This document shows positions 52,442 through 62,333 of a stretch of DNA of 64,000 nucleotides, piece after piece. The notes under the pieces were generated by a model. That model made no database searches. It was not told the origin of the DNA and saw only the letters and a list, made by a program, of their open reading frames with translations. This DNA comes from Dyadobacter sandarakinus. Its GTDB lineage: Bacteria; Bacteroidota; Bacteroidia; Cytophagales; Spirosomataceae. The position numbers and the translations under genes were made by a program. The stretch is from NCBI RefSeq assembly GCF_016894445.1, contig NZ_CP056775.1:2544001-2608000 (forward strand), written 5' to 3'. Numbering within the stretch: the first letter of the stretch is position 1; each line of letters begins with the position of its first letter.

Positions 52442-52906
52442 ATGTACCCGATCATTCTCACACTTCACTCCGGCTTCCGCTGGATGGTACTTGCTGGTTT
52501 ACTGGCTGCTGTGATCACGGCAATGTGGGGTGTTGCCGGCAACCGGCCTTTTACCACCCGGGCAAATGCCATCCGGCACTGGGCGGCTACCCTCACCGAG
52601 ATCCAGCTGGTGCTGGGCTTTGTGCTTTATTCCCTGAGTCCGGTCACTTCCATCAAAGCTGCGGGCAACAATGCCGTGTGGCTGGGCAACCAGCAATTCT
52701 TTTTCAGCTACGTACATGCAGGCCTGATGTTCCTGGCCGTGGTTGCGCTCTCGATCGGCTCTGCCAAGGCAAAGCGCGCGGATACCGACCGGCAGAAGTA
52801 CCAAACCATGCTGCGCTGGTACGTGCTGGCTTTGCTCGTGATACTGGCCGCCGTGCCCTGGCCCTTTTCTCCTCTGGCAGACCGGCCATATCTGAGGTTA
52901 TTTTAA
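52442..52906 (+). CDS. Small four-span membrane protein
   Basis: 154 residues with four predicted membrane spans: ILTLHSGFRWMVLAGLLAAVI region, ATLTEIQLVLGFVLYSL, FFFSYVHAGLMFLAVVALSI and MLRWYVLALLVILAAVPWPF. Conserved-looking His residues sit in spans 1 and 3 (LHSGFRW, YVHAGL), a pattern seen in small cytochrome-b-like membrane proteins, but no family is recognised with confidence. Its TAA overlaps the ATG of the following glycosidase gene (TAATG). Divergent from the TPR kinase with an 88-bp gap. Confidence 0.8.
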   Translation: MYPIILTLHSGFRWMVLAGLLAAVITAMWGVAGNRPFTTRANAIRHWAATLTEIQLVLGFVLYSLSPVTSIKAAGNNAVWLGNQQFFFSYVHAGLMFLAVVALSIGSAKAKRADTDRQKYQTMLRWYVLALLVILAAVPWPFSPLADRPYLRLF

Positions 52907-55047
52907 TGATGAAAAAAATGCAGGATTTCCCCCATTATTTTATGACAAAAACACTGCTTGCACTGCTGGCCCTCATAGGCAGCACCCTCCACACCCTGGC
53001 TCAGGATCAGGGCGGATTCTGGTGGAAAAGAAACAACCTCCGCGTGATCCAGACCAACCTGCCCGACTATGAAGCGGCCACCCTCAATGCAGATTCACTC
53101 CTGGCCGACCTCCGGGAATATTCAGCGAATACATTGATTATCAATGCAGGTGGTATTATGGCATTTTATCCTACCAAACTCGATTTCCACTATCAGAACC
53201 CGTATGCAAAACCCAATACGCTGAAAGATGTAATCACCAAATGCCATGAGCACAACATCAGGGTGATCGTGCGGGTGGATTTCAGCCGGGTGCACGAGCG
53301 CATTTACAAGGCCCACCCGGACTGGTGTTACCTTTCGCCCAAAGGGGAACGGATGATCAATACGGACATGTACGTGGTTTCCATCAATGCACCCTATGTA
53401 CAGGACAGGGCATTCCGGATCATCGGAGAGATCATGGATACCTTCCCGGTAGACGGCATTTTCCTCAATATGCCGGGGTACCAGGTACGCAATCCGTACG
53501 AAGACAAGTACCAGGGCATTGACCAGAATGAATACGACCAGAAAGCATTTGCCGCATACAGTGGCGGATTGAAACTGCCGCTGGAAGAAAACAGTGCCGA
53601 CCCGGTTTACCGCAAGTACCTGGACTTTAAAAAGCACAGCGTGGAACAATGGTCGAAAAAGCTGCATGAAATGGTCAAGGCAAAAAACCCTCAAACAGCC
53701 ATCTGCACCTACATGGACCGGTACGTGGACATCATCCGCCATGAATCCCAAAGCAATACCACCCTGCCCTACTGGCCATATACGGCCTCGGACAATGTAG
53801 GCAATGCCAGCAACTCCTACCCCGACCATATTATCAGCAATGGTTCTATCCAGCAGCTTTCATTTCAATCGAGGTACAATGCGGTGGAACCGGTGGAGGC
53901 GCAGATCAGGCTTTATGAAAACATTGCCAACGGATCGGGCCTCGACCTGAGCATGATGGGCGATATGCGCGGGTATGAAGACGAGCGGAATTTCCCGGTT
54001 TTTAAGAAGGTTTACGGACATCATCAAAAATTCGAGCAATACTATGGTAAGTACAAGTCGGTAGCCCGGATCCTGGTGGTATCGCCAGGCTCATGGGCAC
54101 ATGGCGAGCCGGCTCAGGAGTACCGCGGCATTCAGCTCATGCTCCGGGAGGCGCATATCCCGTTTGACATTATGGAAAACACCCAGTTGGGCAACCAGGC
54201 CGGGCGGCTCAAAGATTATCAGACGATCATCCTGCCCGAGATTGTAGCGCTCGACTCCACCTCGCTTACGGCCATCAAAGCTGCTCTGGACAATGGTACA
54301 CACCTCATTGCCACCAACCGTTCCCTGGCAGACCATCCCGAAATGCTCGCAGCTGTATTCGGGGCGAAAATTGAGAAGAAAGATTATGACGGGGCCGGTA
54401 ATTACCTGGTGCCCGACAACAGGGGTGTCTTTAAACGGTTTGAAAAACAAAAAATGATCTCCTGGAAATATAACCTGGGCATGTACGACCTGAAAGGCGC
54501 CGACCAGACCTTCCTGCCGATCCTGGGCAAAGGTCGGCCGGGTCCGCCCGAGATCATCGGCGGCCATGAGCCGACGGGCTATTATGCGATGGGATTGAAA
54601 AACCATCCGAAAAGCAAGGCGATCATTCTTCCAATGAACCTGGGCAGGTTGTACTACATGCACGGCTACCAGCAGGATAAAAATATCCTCCTGGATGTCA
54701 TCGACTACATCATACCCGAAGCATCCCGGCAGCTGCGTACCAATGCGCCCGCCAGGGTGGAAGTGATTTTGAAAGAGTTTGCCCGGAATATACCCGAAAA
54801 TCAGCAGAAGCAGACCATGGAGGGATTGATCCTTCACCTCATCAACCTGACAGGTTTCAGCGGCAACACGTACTTTGAACCGCTGCCCGTGCGTGACCTT
54901 ACCTTTGAGATCCAGTCAGATTTCAAACCTTCAAAAGTTTTTGCCATGAAGAGCAAGCGGACGGTCCCGTTCAAATGGGAAAAGAACATCCTGAAACTTT
55001 CCCTTTCCGAGCTGGAAGACTATGAGGGCATTGTGATCATGCGGTAA
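52906..55047 (+). CDS. Putative glycoside hydrolase of the GHL6 type (TIM barrel plus amidotransferase-like domain)
   Basis: 713 residues from ATG 52906, overlapping the upstream stop (TAATG); the open frame continues further back but in conflict with the membrane protein. ATGs at 52909 and 52942 are alternatives, the last giving the most typical signal peptide (MTKTLLALLALIGSTLHTLAQ region). The N-terminal TIM-barrel region (about 40-400) contains NTLIINAGGIMAFYPTKL, HNIRVIVRVDFSRVHERIY and VDGIFLNMPGYQ, matching the hypothetical glycosyl hydrolase 6 family. The next part (about 395-560, SPGSWAHGEPAQEYRGIQLM, LIATNRSLADH) resembles a beta-galactosidase trimerisation domain. Substrate unknown; probably periplasmic. 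Confidence 0.82.
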   Translation: MMKKMQDFPHYFMTKTLLALLALIGSTLHTLAQDQGGFWWKRNNLRVIQTNLPDYEAATLNADSLLADLREYSANTLIINAGGIMAFYPTKLDFHYQNPYAKPNTLKDVITKCHEHNIRVIVRVDFSRVHERIYKAHPDWCYLSPKGERMINTDMYVVSINAPYVQDRAFRIIGEIMDTFPVDGIFLNMPGYQVRNPYEDKYQGIDQNEYDQKAFAAYSGGLKLPLEENSADPVYRKYLDFKKHSVEQWSKKLHEMVKAKNPQTAICTYMDRYVDIIRHESQSNTTLPYWPYTASDNVGNASNSYPDHIISNGSIQQLSFQSRYNAVEPVEAQIRLYENIANGSGLDLSMMGDMRGYEDERNFPVFKKVYGHHQKFEQYYGKYKSVARILVVSPGSWAHGEPAQEYRGIQLMLREAHIPFDIMENTQLGNQAGRLKDYQTIILPEIVALDSTSLTAIKAALDNGTHLIATNRSLADHPEMLAAVFGAKIEKKDYDGAGNYLVPDNRGVFKRFEKQKMISWKYNLGMYDLKGADQTFLPILGKGRPGPPEIIGGHEPTGYYAMGLKNHPKSKAIILPMNLGRLYYMHGYQQDKNILLDVIDYIIPEASRQLRTNAPARVEVILKEFARNIPENQQKQTMEGLILHLINLTGFSGNTYFEPLPVRDLTFEIQSDFKPSKVFAMKSKRTVPFKWEKNILKLSLSELEDYEGIVIMR

Positions 55048-55068
55048 GATTCACACAAATCTGCCGGC

Positions 55069-58000
55069 CTATGTAACGCCTTTGTGCAGCTGGCTGACAT
55101 AGGCCGACGGGCTCACGCCAAATTGTTTCTGAAAGTCGCGGGAGAAGTTGGTCGGGATGTTATAACCAACCATATCGGCCACTTCGTTGATCTTGTACTT
55201 GTTTTCCGCCAGGAGCTCCGCCGCACTTTTCAGGCGGGAAAGGTTGATCAGCTCATTGGGTGTCATGTCGGAAATGCCCTTGATCTTGCGGTACAAAGTA
55301 GGCCTGCTCATGTTCATCAGCGATGAAAGCAGGTCCACATCCAGATTGCTGTCGGCAATGCGGCTGGTAATAATGGCATTTAGCTGTTCGAGAAATTCCT
55401 TGTCAGCCTTGGAAAATGCAATGCCCTTGATGTGTGTCAGCGGCGAGCGTGCAAAGTAATCCTTGATAATGTTCCGATTGCTGATCAGGTTAGTAATCTG
55501 TGCGGCCAGGTGGTCGAGTGAAAACGGTTTTTCAATGTAGGCATCCGCCCCTACTTCCAGTCCCTCGATTTTGGAGTTCATGGAGTTTTTGGCGGTCAGG
55601 AGTACAATCGGTATGTGGCTGAACTGCACGTCGTTCTTCATCCTCCGGCAAAGTTCGATCCCGTCCATGACAGGCATCATAATGTCGCTCACTACCAGCT
55701 GAATGTTATCCTTCTGCAGGACTTCAATCGCCTGCTGCCCATCGGCTGCCCGGAGGATGTTATAGGTGCTGCCGAGTTCCTTGCTCAGGTAATTGAGGAT
55801 TTCCGCATTGTCCTCCACGATCAGGATCACAGGCCGGGCAGGATCCATGGGCTTGTTAACATCCTCATTCGCCGGATTTCCCGCACTATTCCCCTCGTCC
55901 GCTCCGGTCAGGTCCATTTCATAATCCTGGTGAATGGGAAGCGAAAGCAAAAAAGTGTTCAGGTCCTTTTCCTGCCGTTTGAGTTCAAGCTTACCCTTGT
56001 GGAGCTCGGCCAGGGAGCGCGCCAGCGGTAGCCCGATACCCGTACCTTCCTGCTTCTGACTGGCTTCGAGCCGGTAAAAAGGCTCAAAGATCTTGTCCTT
56101 GTTTTCATACCCGATCATCAGTCCGTCATTGCTGAACTCGATGTGAAAAAGGAGGTCATCGCTGTTAAACGGCAGCAGCTTGATCCTGACGAGCGTATCG
56201 GCATATTTGATCGCATTGTTGATCAGGTTGCTGATGATTTTTTTACAAGCCTCAATATCCACATAAGCCTGCAGGGTAATCCTGGGCAGCTCTATTTTGT
56301 AAACAATGTTCTTCTGCTCTGCTGCCGGCCTGAACGTCGTAAATACGTCGCTGAGCAGTTCATTAATGTCGGTTTTTGCAAAATTCAGACTGAAATTATT
56401 GGCCTCCGCCTTTCTGAAATCCAGGAGCTGGTTGGTCAGGTCTATCAGTCTGTTGGTATTTTTATTGATCATAGTCAGGTTCTCAAACGTGTCGGCATCC
56501 GCATTTTCCCTTGCCAGCAATTTGTCGAGCGGCATCTTGATCAGTGTGAGGGGTGTGCGTATTTCGTGCGCTACATTGGTGAAAAAATCAATCTTCGCAT
56601 TGTAAATCTCACGCTCCTTCCCGATCTCCATGGTTTCAATCTCCCGCTTGCTCTTCTCGCCCATCGCAAAGTGATAGTAGCGGAACAATGTTGTAACAAT
56701 CGCGCCAGCAATGACTGCATAAAGCAGGTACGCCCAGGTTGTGGCCCACCACGGCGGCAGGATGTCGATCGTCAGCCTGCGTTCATTGCTGTTCCAGACC
56801 TGGTCATTGTTGGCCCCGCGTACCTTGAACACGTAATGCCCGGGCGGGAGTTTTGAAAAGAAGATCTTTCTGGAATTTTTTAATGGAAACCATTGCTTGT
56901 CAAACCCTTCCATCTGGTACATATACCCATTCATCTCCGGAATCACATAGCTCAGTGCCGCCACCTCAAAGCTCAGGCTCGAACTGTCGTGCGGCAGCCT
57001 GAGTTCCCGGGTATAAAGGGCTGACGTGCCTGCGGACGACTTCGGACCGGCAGCAGCAAGGTCTTTGTTGTTGACCAGGATGCGGGTGATGTAAACCGGA
57101 GGTATAAATTCGTTTTTGATGAAGGTACCCGGCCTGAAACTGATCATTCCCGCCACCGTACCGAAATACAGCGTGCCATCATCGTCTTTGAACGACGAAT
57201 TATAGTTGAACTGCTCGCTCGGAAGGCCGTTTTCTTCATTGTAGTTGGTAAACCTGCCTGTTTTACTATCCAGCATGGACAAGCCCCGGGAGGTGGAGAT
57301 CCAGAAATTTCCGCTATCGTCTTCCAGTACCCTGAACACCTGATTGTCCGGGAGACCATCTTCGACCCGGTAATTCCTGAATTTCTCCGTAACAGGATTA
57401 TACCGGGAAAGACCGTGCTCGGTGCAAAACCACAGGTCGCCGTCGCCGCTTTGATAGAGGCTGTTGATGTAGTTGTCCGGCAGCCAGTCGGCTCTTCCTT
57501 CCTTGTACCTGATCCTTCCTTTTTTATTCGTTTTCGGATTAAAATAGGAAACTCCCCCGCCGTAACTGGCTACCCAGAGTGTTCCGTGCCTGTCTTCATG
57601 AATGTGCTGTACCTGGGTGTCCACAAACTCCATTCTTGTAAAATCATCCGTACTCCGGTTGTATTTAAACAAGCCCGACCAGGTGCCGACCAGAATGTCC
57701 GAAGCCCGGGTTTTGTACAGGGTCACAATGAAATTACTTCCGAAAGAGCGGGGCGAGGCGGTGGTATAATGACGGACCACCCGGTTGGTTTTCAGGTCCA
57801 GTACATCCAGTCCATGCTCATAGGTACCCACCCAGAGCTTGTCGCCATCGGCCACGAGCCCGTGAAGGTTGCGGTAGGAAATGCTCCCCTTTTTTCCATC
57901 GGGTAAAAAAGGCGTAAAGCTGCCTGTCTGAAGGTCGAGGCGGTTGAGGCCATTGTCCTCCGTGCCGATCCAGAGGTGGCCGTACTGATCTTTGCAAATT

Positions 58001-59046
58001 TCATGGACCAGGTTTCCGCTGATGCTGTTGCCTGGCAGCGGGAAGTATTTTTGAAAACGGTTAAATTCGGAAGAGTAATAATTGACACCTCCGAACTGCG
58101 TACTGATCCAGATGCCTCCCTCCCTGTCTTTGAAAATCGCATTGATGATGTTGTCCGTAATGGAATAAGGATTGAATTTCTGCTTGGCAATCTGCGTCAT
58201 TTTCTTCCTTTTCAGGTCCAGGACAAACAGGCCCGACTCGGACCCGAGCCAGTACTGCCCGCGGCCATTGTCGAAAAAAGCATGCATGTGAATGTCTTCT
58301 TTCTGCCCCGTCTCTTCGGAAAGGTCCGTGATTTTTCCGTTCCGGAAATTAAAAAGCAGCACCCGCTTCATGTTCCCGATCAGCAGGGCGGAGTCGCCGA
58401 CGGATTGTACGACAATGTTGGTAAATACTTCCCTGCCGCCGGTAAGGCCCGCAATATCGTACTCGGTAAACCGGTTGGTTTGGTGATCGAACCGCCGCAC
58501 TTTCCCGTTGTTGCTTCCCGCCCACACGGTTCCTTCCGGCGAAATATGGAGTGAGATGGTACTGTTGTCGGGTGAGAATGCATGCACCTTGCCGGTGCGG
58601 GTGTCATACTTGTGCAGGCAGTAGTCGGAAAGGATCCAGATGTTACCCGCTTTGTCGCCCCGGATCATGCGTACCTCCCCAGGCCTGATCAGCCGGAATG
58701 CGGAAAAGCGGTCGGATACCGGGTTGTAGATGTAAACGCCCTTGTGCGTGCCGATCCACAGCTTTTCATCTTTGTCTTCGTACAAAGAAAAAACCGAGTT
58801 ACTGCCCAGGCTGGTAGAATCACCGCTGCTGCTCCTGAAAATCTTGAAGGAAATCCCGTCGAAACGATTGAGACCATTGCGGCCTGCAATCCAGATAAAC
58901 CCTTTTTTATCCTGAATAATGTCGCCGGTGGCATTACCCGACAACCCGTCGGATACCTGGTAGCTTTTGAAATAATAGGGGCCTCCCTGGCCCAGGCATG
59001 CCAGGTACAGGAACAAGCAGCAAACCGTTGTAAGGAGATGTTTCAC
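55069..59046 (-). CDS. Hybrid two-component system regulator (SusR/HTCS type)
   Basis: 1325 residues with everything in one chain. Signal peptide about 1-19; about 14 propeller repeats (20-690, e.g. DIIQDKKGFIWIAGRNGLNRFDG); a Y_Y_Y domain (about 700-770); a membrane span (about 775-800, WATTWAYLLYAVIAGAIVTTLF). The histidine kinase core has FFTNVAHEIRTPLTLIK with His827 and an ATPase domain (NLINNAIKYA, GTGIGLPLARSL). The receiver has VVSDIMMPVMDG with phospho-acceptor Asp1121, and the AraC-type DNA-binding domain is at about 1220-1325 (KINEVADMVGYN). It senses an oligosaccharide in the periplasm. The divergent SusC-SusD pair at 59295 is the probable target. Confidence 0.96.
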   Translation of the reverse strand: MKHLLTTVCCLFLYLACLGQGGPYYFKSYQVSDGLSGNATGDIIQDKKGFIWIAGRNGLNRFDGISFKIFRSSSGDSTSLGSNSVFSLYEDKDEKLWIGTHKGVYIYNPVSDRFSAFRLIRPGEVRMIRGDKAGNIWILSDYCLHKYDTRTGKVHAFSPDNSTISLHISPEGTVWAGSNNGKVRRFDHQTNRFTEYDIAGLTGGREVFTNIVVQSVGDSALLIGNMKRVLLFNFRNGKITDLSEETGQKEDIHMHAFFDNGRGQYWLGSESGLFVLDLKRKKMTQIAKQKFNPYSITDNIINAIFKDREGGIWISTQFGGVNYYSSEFNRFQKYFPLPGNSISGNLVHEICKDQYGHLWIGTEDNGLNRLDLQTGSFTPFLPDGKKGSISYRNLHGLVADGDKLWVGTYEHGLDVLDLKTNRVVRHYTTASPRSFGSNFIVTLYKTRASDILVGTWSGLFKYNRSTDDFTRMEFVDTQVQHIHEDRHGTLWVASYGGGVSYFNPKTNKKGRIRYKEGRADWLPDNYINSLYQSGDGDLWFCTEHGLSRYNPVTEKFRNYRVEDGLPDNQVFRVLEDDSGNFWISTSRGLSMLDSKTGRFTNYNEENGLPSEQFNYNSSFKDDDGTLYFGTVAGMISFRPGTFIKNEFIPPVYITRILVNNKDLAAAGPKSSAGTSALYTRELRLPHDSSSLSFEVAALSYVIPEMNGYMYQMEGFDKQWFPLKNSRKIFFSKLPPGHYVFKVRGANNDQVWNSNERRLTIDILPPWWATTWAYLLYAVIAGAIVTTLFRYYHFAMGEKSKREIETMEIGKEREIYNAKIDFFTNVAHEIRTPLTLIKMPLDKLLARENADADTFENLTMINKNTNRLIDLTNQLLDFRKAEANNFSLNFAKTDINELLSDVFTTFRPAAEQKNIVYKIELPRITLQAYVDIEACKKIISNLINNAIKYADTLVRIKLLPFNSDDLLFHIEFSNDGLMIGYENKDKIFEPFYRLEASQKQEGTGIGLPLARSLAELHKGKLELKRQEKDLNTFLLSLPIHQDYEMDLTGADEGNSAGNPANEDVNKPMDPARPVILIVEDNAEILNYLSKELGSTYNILRAADGQQAIEVLQKDNIQLVVSDIMMPVMDGIELCRRMKNDVQFSHIPIVLLTAKNSMNSKIEGLEVGADAYIEKPFSLDHLAAQITNLISNRNIIKDYFARSPLTHIKGIAFSKADKEFLEQLNAIITSRIADSNLDVDLLSSLMNMSRPTLYRKIKGISDMTPNELINLSRLKSAAELLAENKYKINEVADMVGYNIPTNFSRDFQKQFGVSPSAYVSQLHKGVT

Positions 59047-59142
59047 ACAAGCATTCCACCAAAATGCCGGCTTGGTTTCCGGCTGGTCCGTCTAAACATT
59101 TTTATAAATATATCCCTGTTTAATCATCGCTAATAACAAAAA

Positions 59143-59177
59143 TGAATCATGAGACATTTTGATCCAAAATTGAGACA
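59143..59177. promoter_or_regulatory. Candidate HTCS operator: direct repeats framing a palindrome
   Basis: TGAGACA occurs at 59150-59156 and again at 59171-59177, 21 bp apart (two helical turns). Between them lies ATTTTG-ATC-CAAAAT, a perfect inverted repeat. The element is about 120 bp before the SusC start and about 100 bp before the divergent regulator start, as expected for an AraC-type binding site. Confidence 0.5.
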
Positions 59178-59294
59178 CAGCGATCATCCCATTTATCAGC
59201 AAAGAAGGAAATTCGCACCACTTTAAATAAATCCAAAAATTTAATCAGATAATAACAAGCAGACCTTAGCGTACCTGTTTAACCAACAATTTTG

Positions 59295-62200
59295 ATGAAA
59301 AATAATTTGTACAAACTAACACAAGCTGCGGAAAGGCCAAGGCTGGCAGGATGGTCTGCCAAGGCTTTTACCACCTTGTTCTTCGGCCTTGTGCTGATGA
59401 TGTCCCAGGTGGCGGTAGCACAAACCGGCACAGCTATTTCCGGTAAGGTTACCGACAAACAGGGTGCACTTCCCGGGGTTTCGGTTGTAGAAAAAGGCAC
59501 TACAAACGGCACTACGACTGATGCAGACGGTAATTTTAAGCTGCAACTTTCGGCAGGCGCCAAAACACTGACGATCTCCCACGTAGGTTACACAAGTCAG
59601 GATGTGGATGTGACCAACAAGTCCACGGTTGACATCACCCTGCAGGAGGATGAAAAAACACTGGGCGAAGTGGTGGTGATCGGTTACGGATCGCTTAACA
59701 AGCGCGAAGTATCCAGCGCAATCACCCACTTGTCGTCCTCGGACCTGCTCCGTGTGGGCAGTAACAGCCCGTTGATGTCGATCCAGGGCAAGGTAGCCGG
59801 ACTTTCGGTAACGAACACTTCGGCCGGCGACCCTAACTCTACCCCCAATATCCAGCTGCGCGGCGCTTCTTCCCGCAATGCAGGTCTGGGACCCTTGTAT
59901 GTGATCAACGGAATTCCGGGTGGTAACATCGACAACATCAACCAGAATGAGATCGAATCCATTGACGTACTGAAAGGCGGCGCGGCGTCGGCGATCTACG
60001 GTACACGCGGAAGCAACGGGGTGATCGTGATCACTACCAAAAAGGGATCGGCCCAGTCGCGGTTGTTTTATGACGGCTATACTTCTTTTGACTTCCTGGC
60101 CAATGAGCTGAAAGTGCTTTCAAAAGATGAGTTCCTGGCAAACAAGCGGGGTGTTGATTTTGGCGGCAATACCAACTGGCTGAAAGAAGTAAGCCGTCAG
60201 CCGGCATTTTCGCATAAGCACACGCTGCAGTTTTCGGGCGGAAACGGAAAAACAAACTATTTCAGCTCGGTGGATTTCCGGGATGCAAACGGGATTGACC
60301 TTCGTGCAGGAAAAAGAGAATACGGCGGCCGGGTGAACATTAACCACACCACTGCCAATGATATGTTTGCGCTTACATTCAGCGTAGCACCGCGTTATGC
60401 AAAAACCAGCGAGGCCGATTACAGCGGCTTCAACTACGCACTGACGCTGAACCCGACCTTGTCGGTGAAGGATTCTACCGGCAGGTATGCCTATATCAAC
60501 TCCGGTTTCTTTGCCAACAACCCGGTTGAACAGGCTACGAGCGTGATTCGTGGTGAGGAGATCAAATTCCTTGATGTGAACGGTTCAGCCAAATGGAACA
60601 TCCTTCAGAACCTGAACACGACGGTAACTTTCGGTGAGGTGACCAGGTCGGCACGTGCGCAGCGGTTCACGCCGTCCAACATTACAACTGTCATCAACGG
60701 TAGCGGCCGTAACACGGCTTACCAGGCGCTGAACGAAAATGATCAGAAGAGTTTGGAATGGCTTGGAAACTATTTCCTGGATGTAAACAAACATTCGGTG
60801 AAGCTGCTGGCGGGTTACTCTTACCAGCTGTTTACCAACTCCGGCTTTGATGCTTCGAATGAGAAATTCCCGTCAGACGTACTTACTTACAATGGTCTGG
60901 GAACAGGGTTGTGGAACCTGGAAAAAGGAATCAATGGTGTAGGCTCCTATAAAAACAGCTCGACATTGATTGCATTCTTCGGACGTCTGAACTACGATTT
61001 CGATCAGAAATATTACGTATCTGCGAGCTTGCGCCGGGAGGGTTCTTCCAAATTCGGTTACGGCAACAAATGGGGGTATTTCCCGGCTGCATCGGTTGCC
61101 TGGCGTGTGACACAGGAGAACTTCCTGAAAAGCGTTACGTGGCTTAACGAGCTGAAAGTACGTGCGGATTATGGTGAAACGGGTAACCAGGATTTTGATC
61201 CTTACAAATCCCTGGATACTTACGGCGGCTACGGATACTATCCTTTCAATGGTACTCCGTACCAGGTTTGGGGACCTAACCAGAATACAAACTATGACCT
61301 GCGCTGGGAAAAAGCAATCAACTTCAATGCGGGTGTGGACTTTGAGCTTTTCAGCAATCAGGTTACGGGTAGTGTGAATTACTACGTGCGCACAAACAAG
61401 GATTTGCTCGGAAATTACAATGTATCCAATCCACCGAACATCCAGGGCCAGACTTTCGCCAACGTAGGTACCATGCGGAATACGGGTGTGGAATTGCAAC
61501 TGAGTGCAGCGGTGGTGAACAAAGGCGATTTCAGCTATAACCTGGGACTGACCGGTGCCTGGAACAACAACAAATTTGTTTCGTTCTCCAACAACCTGTA
61601 CAGAGGCCAGTCTTATGTTGATGTGGTGGGCATGCCTGCACCCGGAAGCCCCGGAACACTTCAGCGCTTGCAGGAAGGTACCCGTATCGGTAGCTTTTAC
61701 GCACTCAAATCGGCTGGTGTAAATGAAAGCGGTGCTTTGCTGGTTTATAACAAAAATGGAGAGGTAGTTCCTGCCAACGAAGCCAAGAATGATGACAAGC
61801 AGTTTGTAGGAAACGGTCTTCCCAAGTTTACACTGGGCTTAAGCAACTCATTCAAATACAAGAACTGGGATCTGAGCGTGTTTCTGCGTGGTGCATTCGG
61901 TTACAAACTGTTCAATACCTACGCTTTCTACCTGGGTACACCAGCAGCACAGGAAAATGCGAACGTCCTGACCTCAGCGTACGACGGCGGCAAATACTCA
62001 AAGCTGACCAGCACCTCTACCTATTCCTCCCTCTCGGATTACTTCCTCGAAGCGGGTGGGTTCCTGAAAGTGGACAACGTGACGCTGAGCTATACCCAGC
62101 CATTGAAGACCAAATTCATGCAGTCGGTACGGATTTATGCAACCACCAGGAACCTGGCAACATTTACCAAGTTCACAGGCGGCGATCCTGACCTGATCCA

Positions 62201-62309
62201 GGTGAACGGACTGTATCCGGGTGTTCGTACCAATAGTGATAACAACGGCACGCTGGATTATTACCCTTCCACCACGCAGCTTCTGCTCGGGTTACAGCTC
62301 ACTTTTTAA
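59295..62309 (+). CDS. SusC/RagA family TonB-linked outer-membrane protein
   Basis: 1004 residues from ATG 59295 (the preceding in-frame codon is TTG). A long N-terminal region with a signal peptide ends near residue 43 (QVAVAQ). CarboxypepD_reg-like domain about 47-118; SusC signature LGEVVVIGYGSLNKREVSSAI from residue 123; plug with GPLYVINGIPGG and IESIDVLKGGAASAIYGTRGSNG; barrel ending LLLGLQLTF. There is no STN domain, consistent with control by the divergent HTCS regulator. A SusD gene follows 24 bp later. The ligand is unknown because further operon genes lie outside the window. Confidence 0.95.
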   Translation: MKNNLYKLTQAAERPRLAGWSAKAFTTLFFGLVLMMSQVAVAQTGTAISGKVTDKQGALPGVSVVEKGTTNGTTTDADGNFKLQLSAGAKTLTISHVGYTSQDVDVTNKSTVDITLQEDEKTLGEVVVIGYGSLNKREVSSAITHLSSSDLLRVGSNSPLMSIQGKVAGLSVTNTSAGDPNSTPNIQLRGASSRNAGLGPLYVINGIPGGNIDNINQNEIESIDVLKGGAASAIYGTRGSNGVIVITTKKGSAQSRLFYDGYTSFDFLANELKVLSKDEFLANKRGVDFGGNTNWLKEVSRQPAFSHKHTLQFSGGNGKTNYFSSVDFRDANGIDLRAGKREYGGRVNINHTTANDMFALTFSVAPRYAKTSEADYSGFNYALTLNPTLSVKDSTGRYAYINSGFFANNPVEQATSVIRGEEIKFLDVNGSAKWNILQNLNTTVTFGEVTRSARAQRFTPSNITTVINGSGRNTAYQALNENDQKSLEWLGNYFLDVNKHSVKLLAGYSYQLFTNSGFDASNEKFPSDVLTYNGLGTGLWNLEKGINGVGSYKNSSTLIAFFGRLNYDFDQKYYVSASLRREGSSKFGYGNKWGYFPAASVAWRVTQENFLKSVTWLNELKVRADYGETGNQDFDPYKSLDTYGGYGYYPFNGTPYQVWGPNQNTNYDLRWEKAINFNAGVDFELFSNQVTGSVNYYVRTNKDLLGNYNVSNPPNIQGQTFANVGTMRNTGVELQLSAAVVNKGDFSYNLGLTGAWNNNKFVSFSNNLYRGQSYVDVVGMPAPGSPGTLQRLQEGTRIGSFYALKSAGVNESGALLVYNKNGEVVPANEAKNDDKQFVGNGLPKFTLGLSNSFKYKNWDLSVFLRGAFGYKLFNTYAFYLGTPAAQENANVLTSAYDGGKYSKLTSTSTYSSLSDYFLEAGGFLKVDNVTLSYTQPLKTKFMQSVRIYATTRNLATFTKFTGGDPDLIQVNGLYPGVRTNSDNNGTLDYYPSTTQLLLGLQLTF

Positions 62310-62333
62310 TTCTGAAATTACCAATAGCCAAAA

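Noticed and set aside
52396..52905. N-terminal extension of the glycosidase frame
   Set aside because: It would overlap the whole small membrane protein in another frame and adds a Cys/His/Pro-rich stretch; the TAATG start with signal peptide is preferred.
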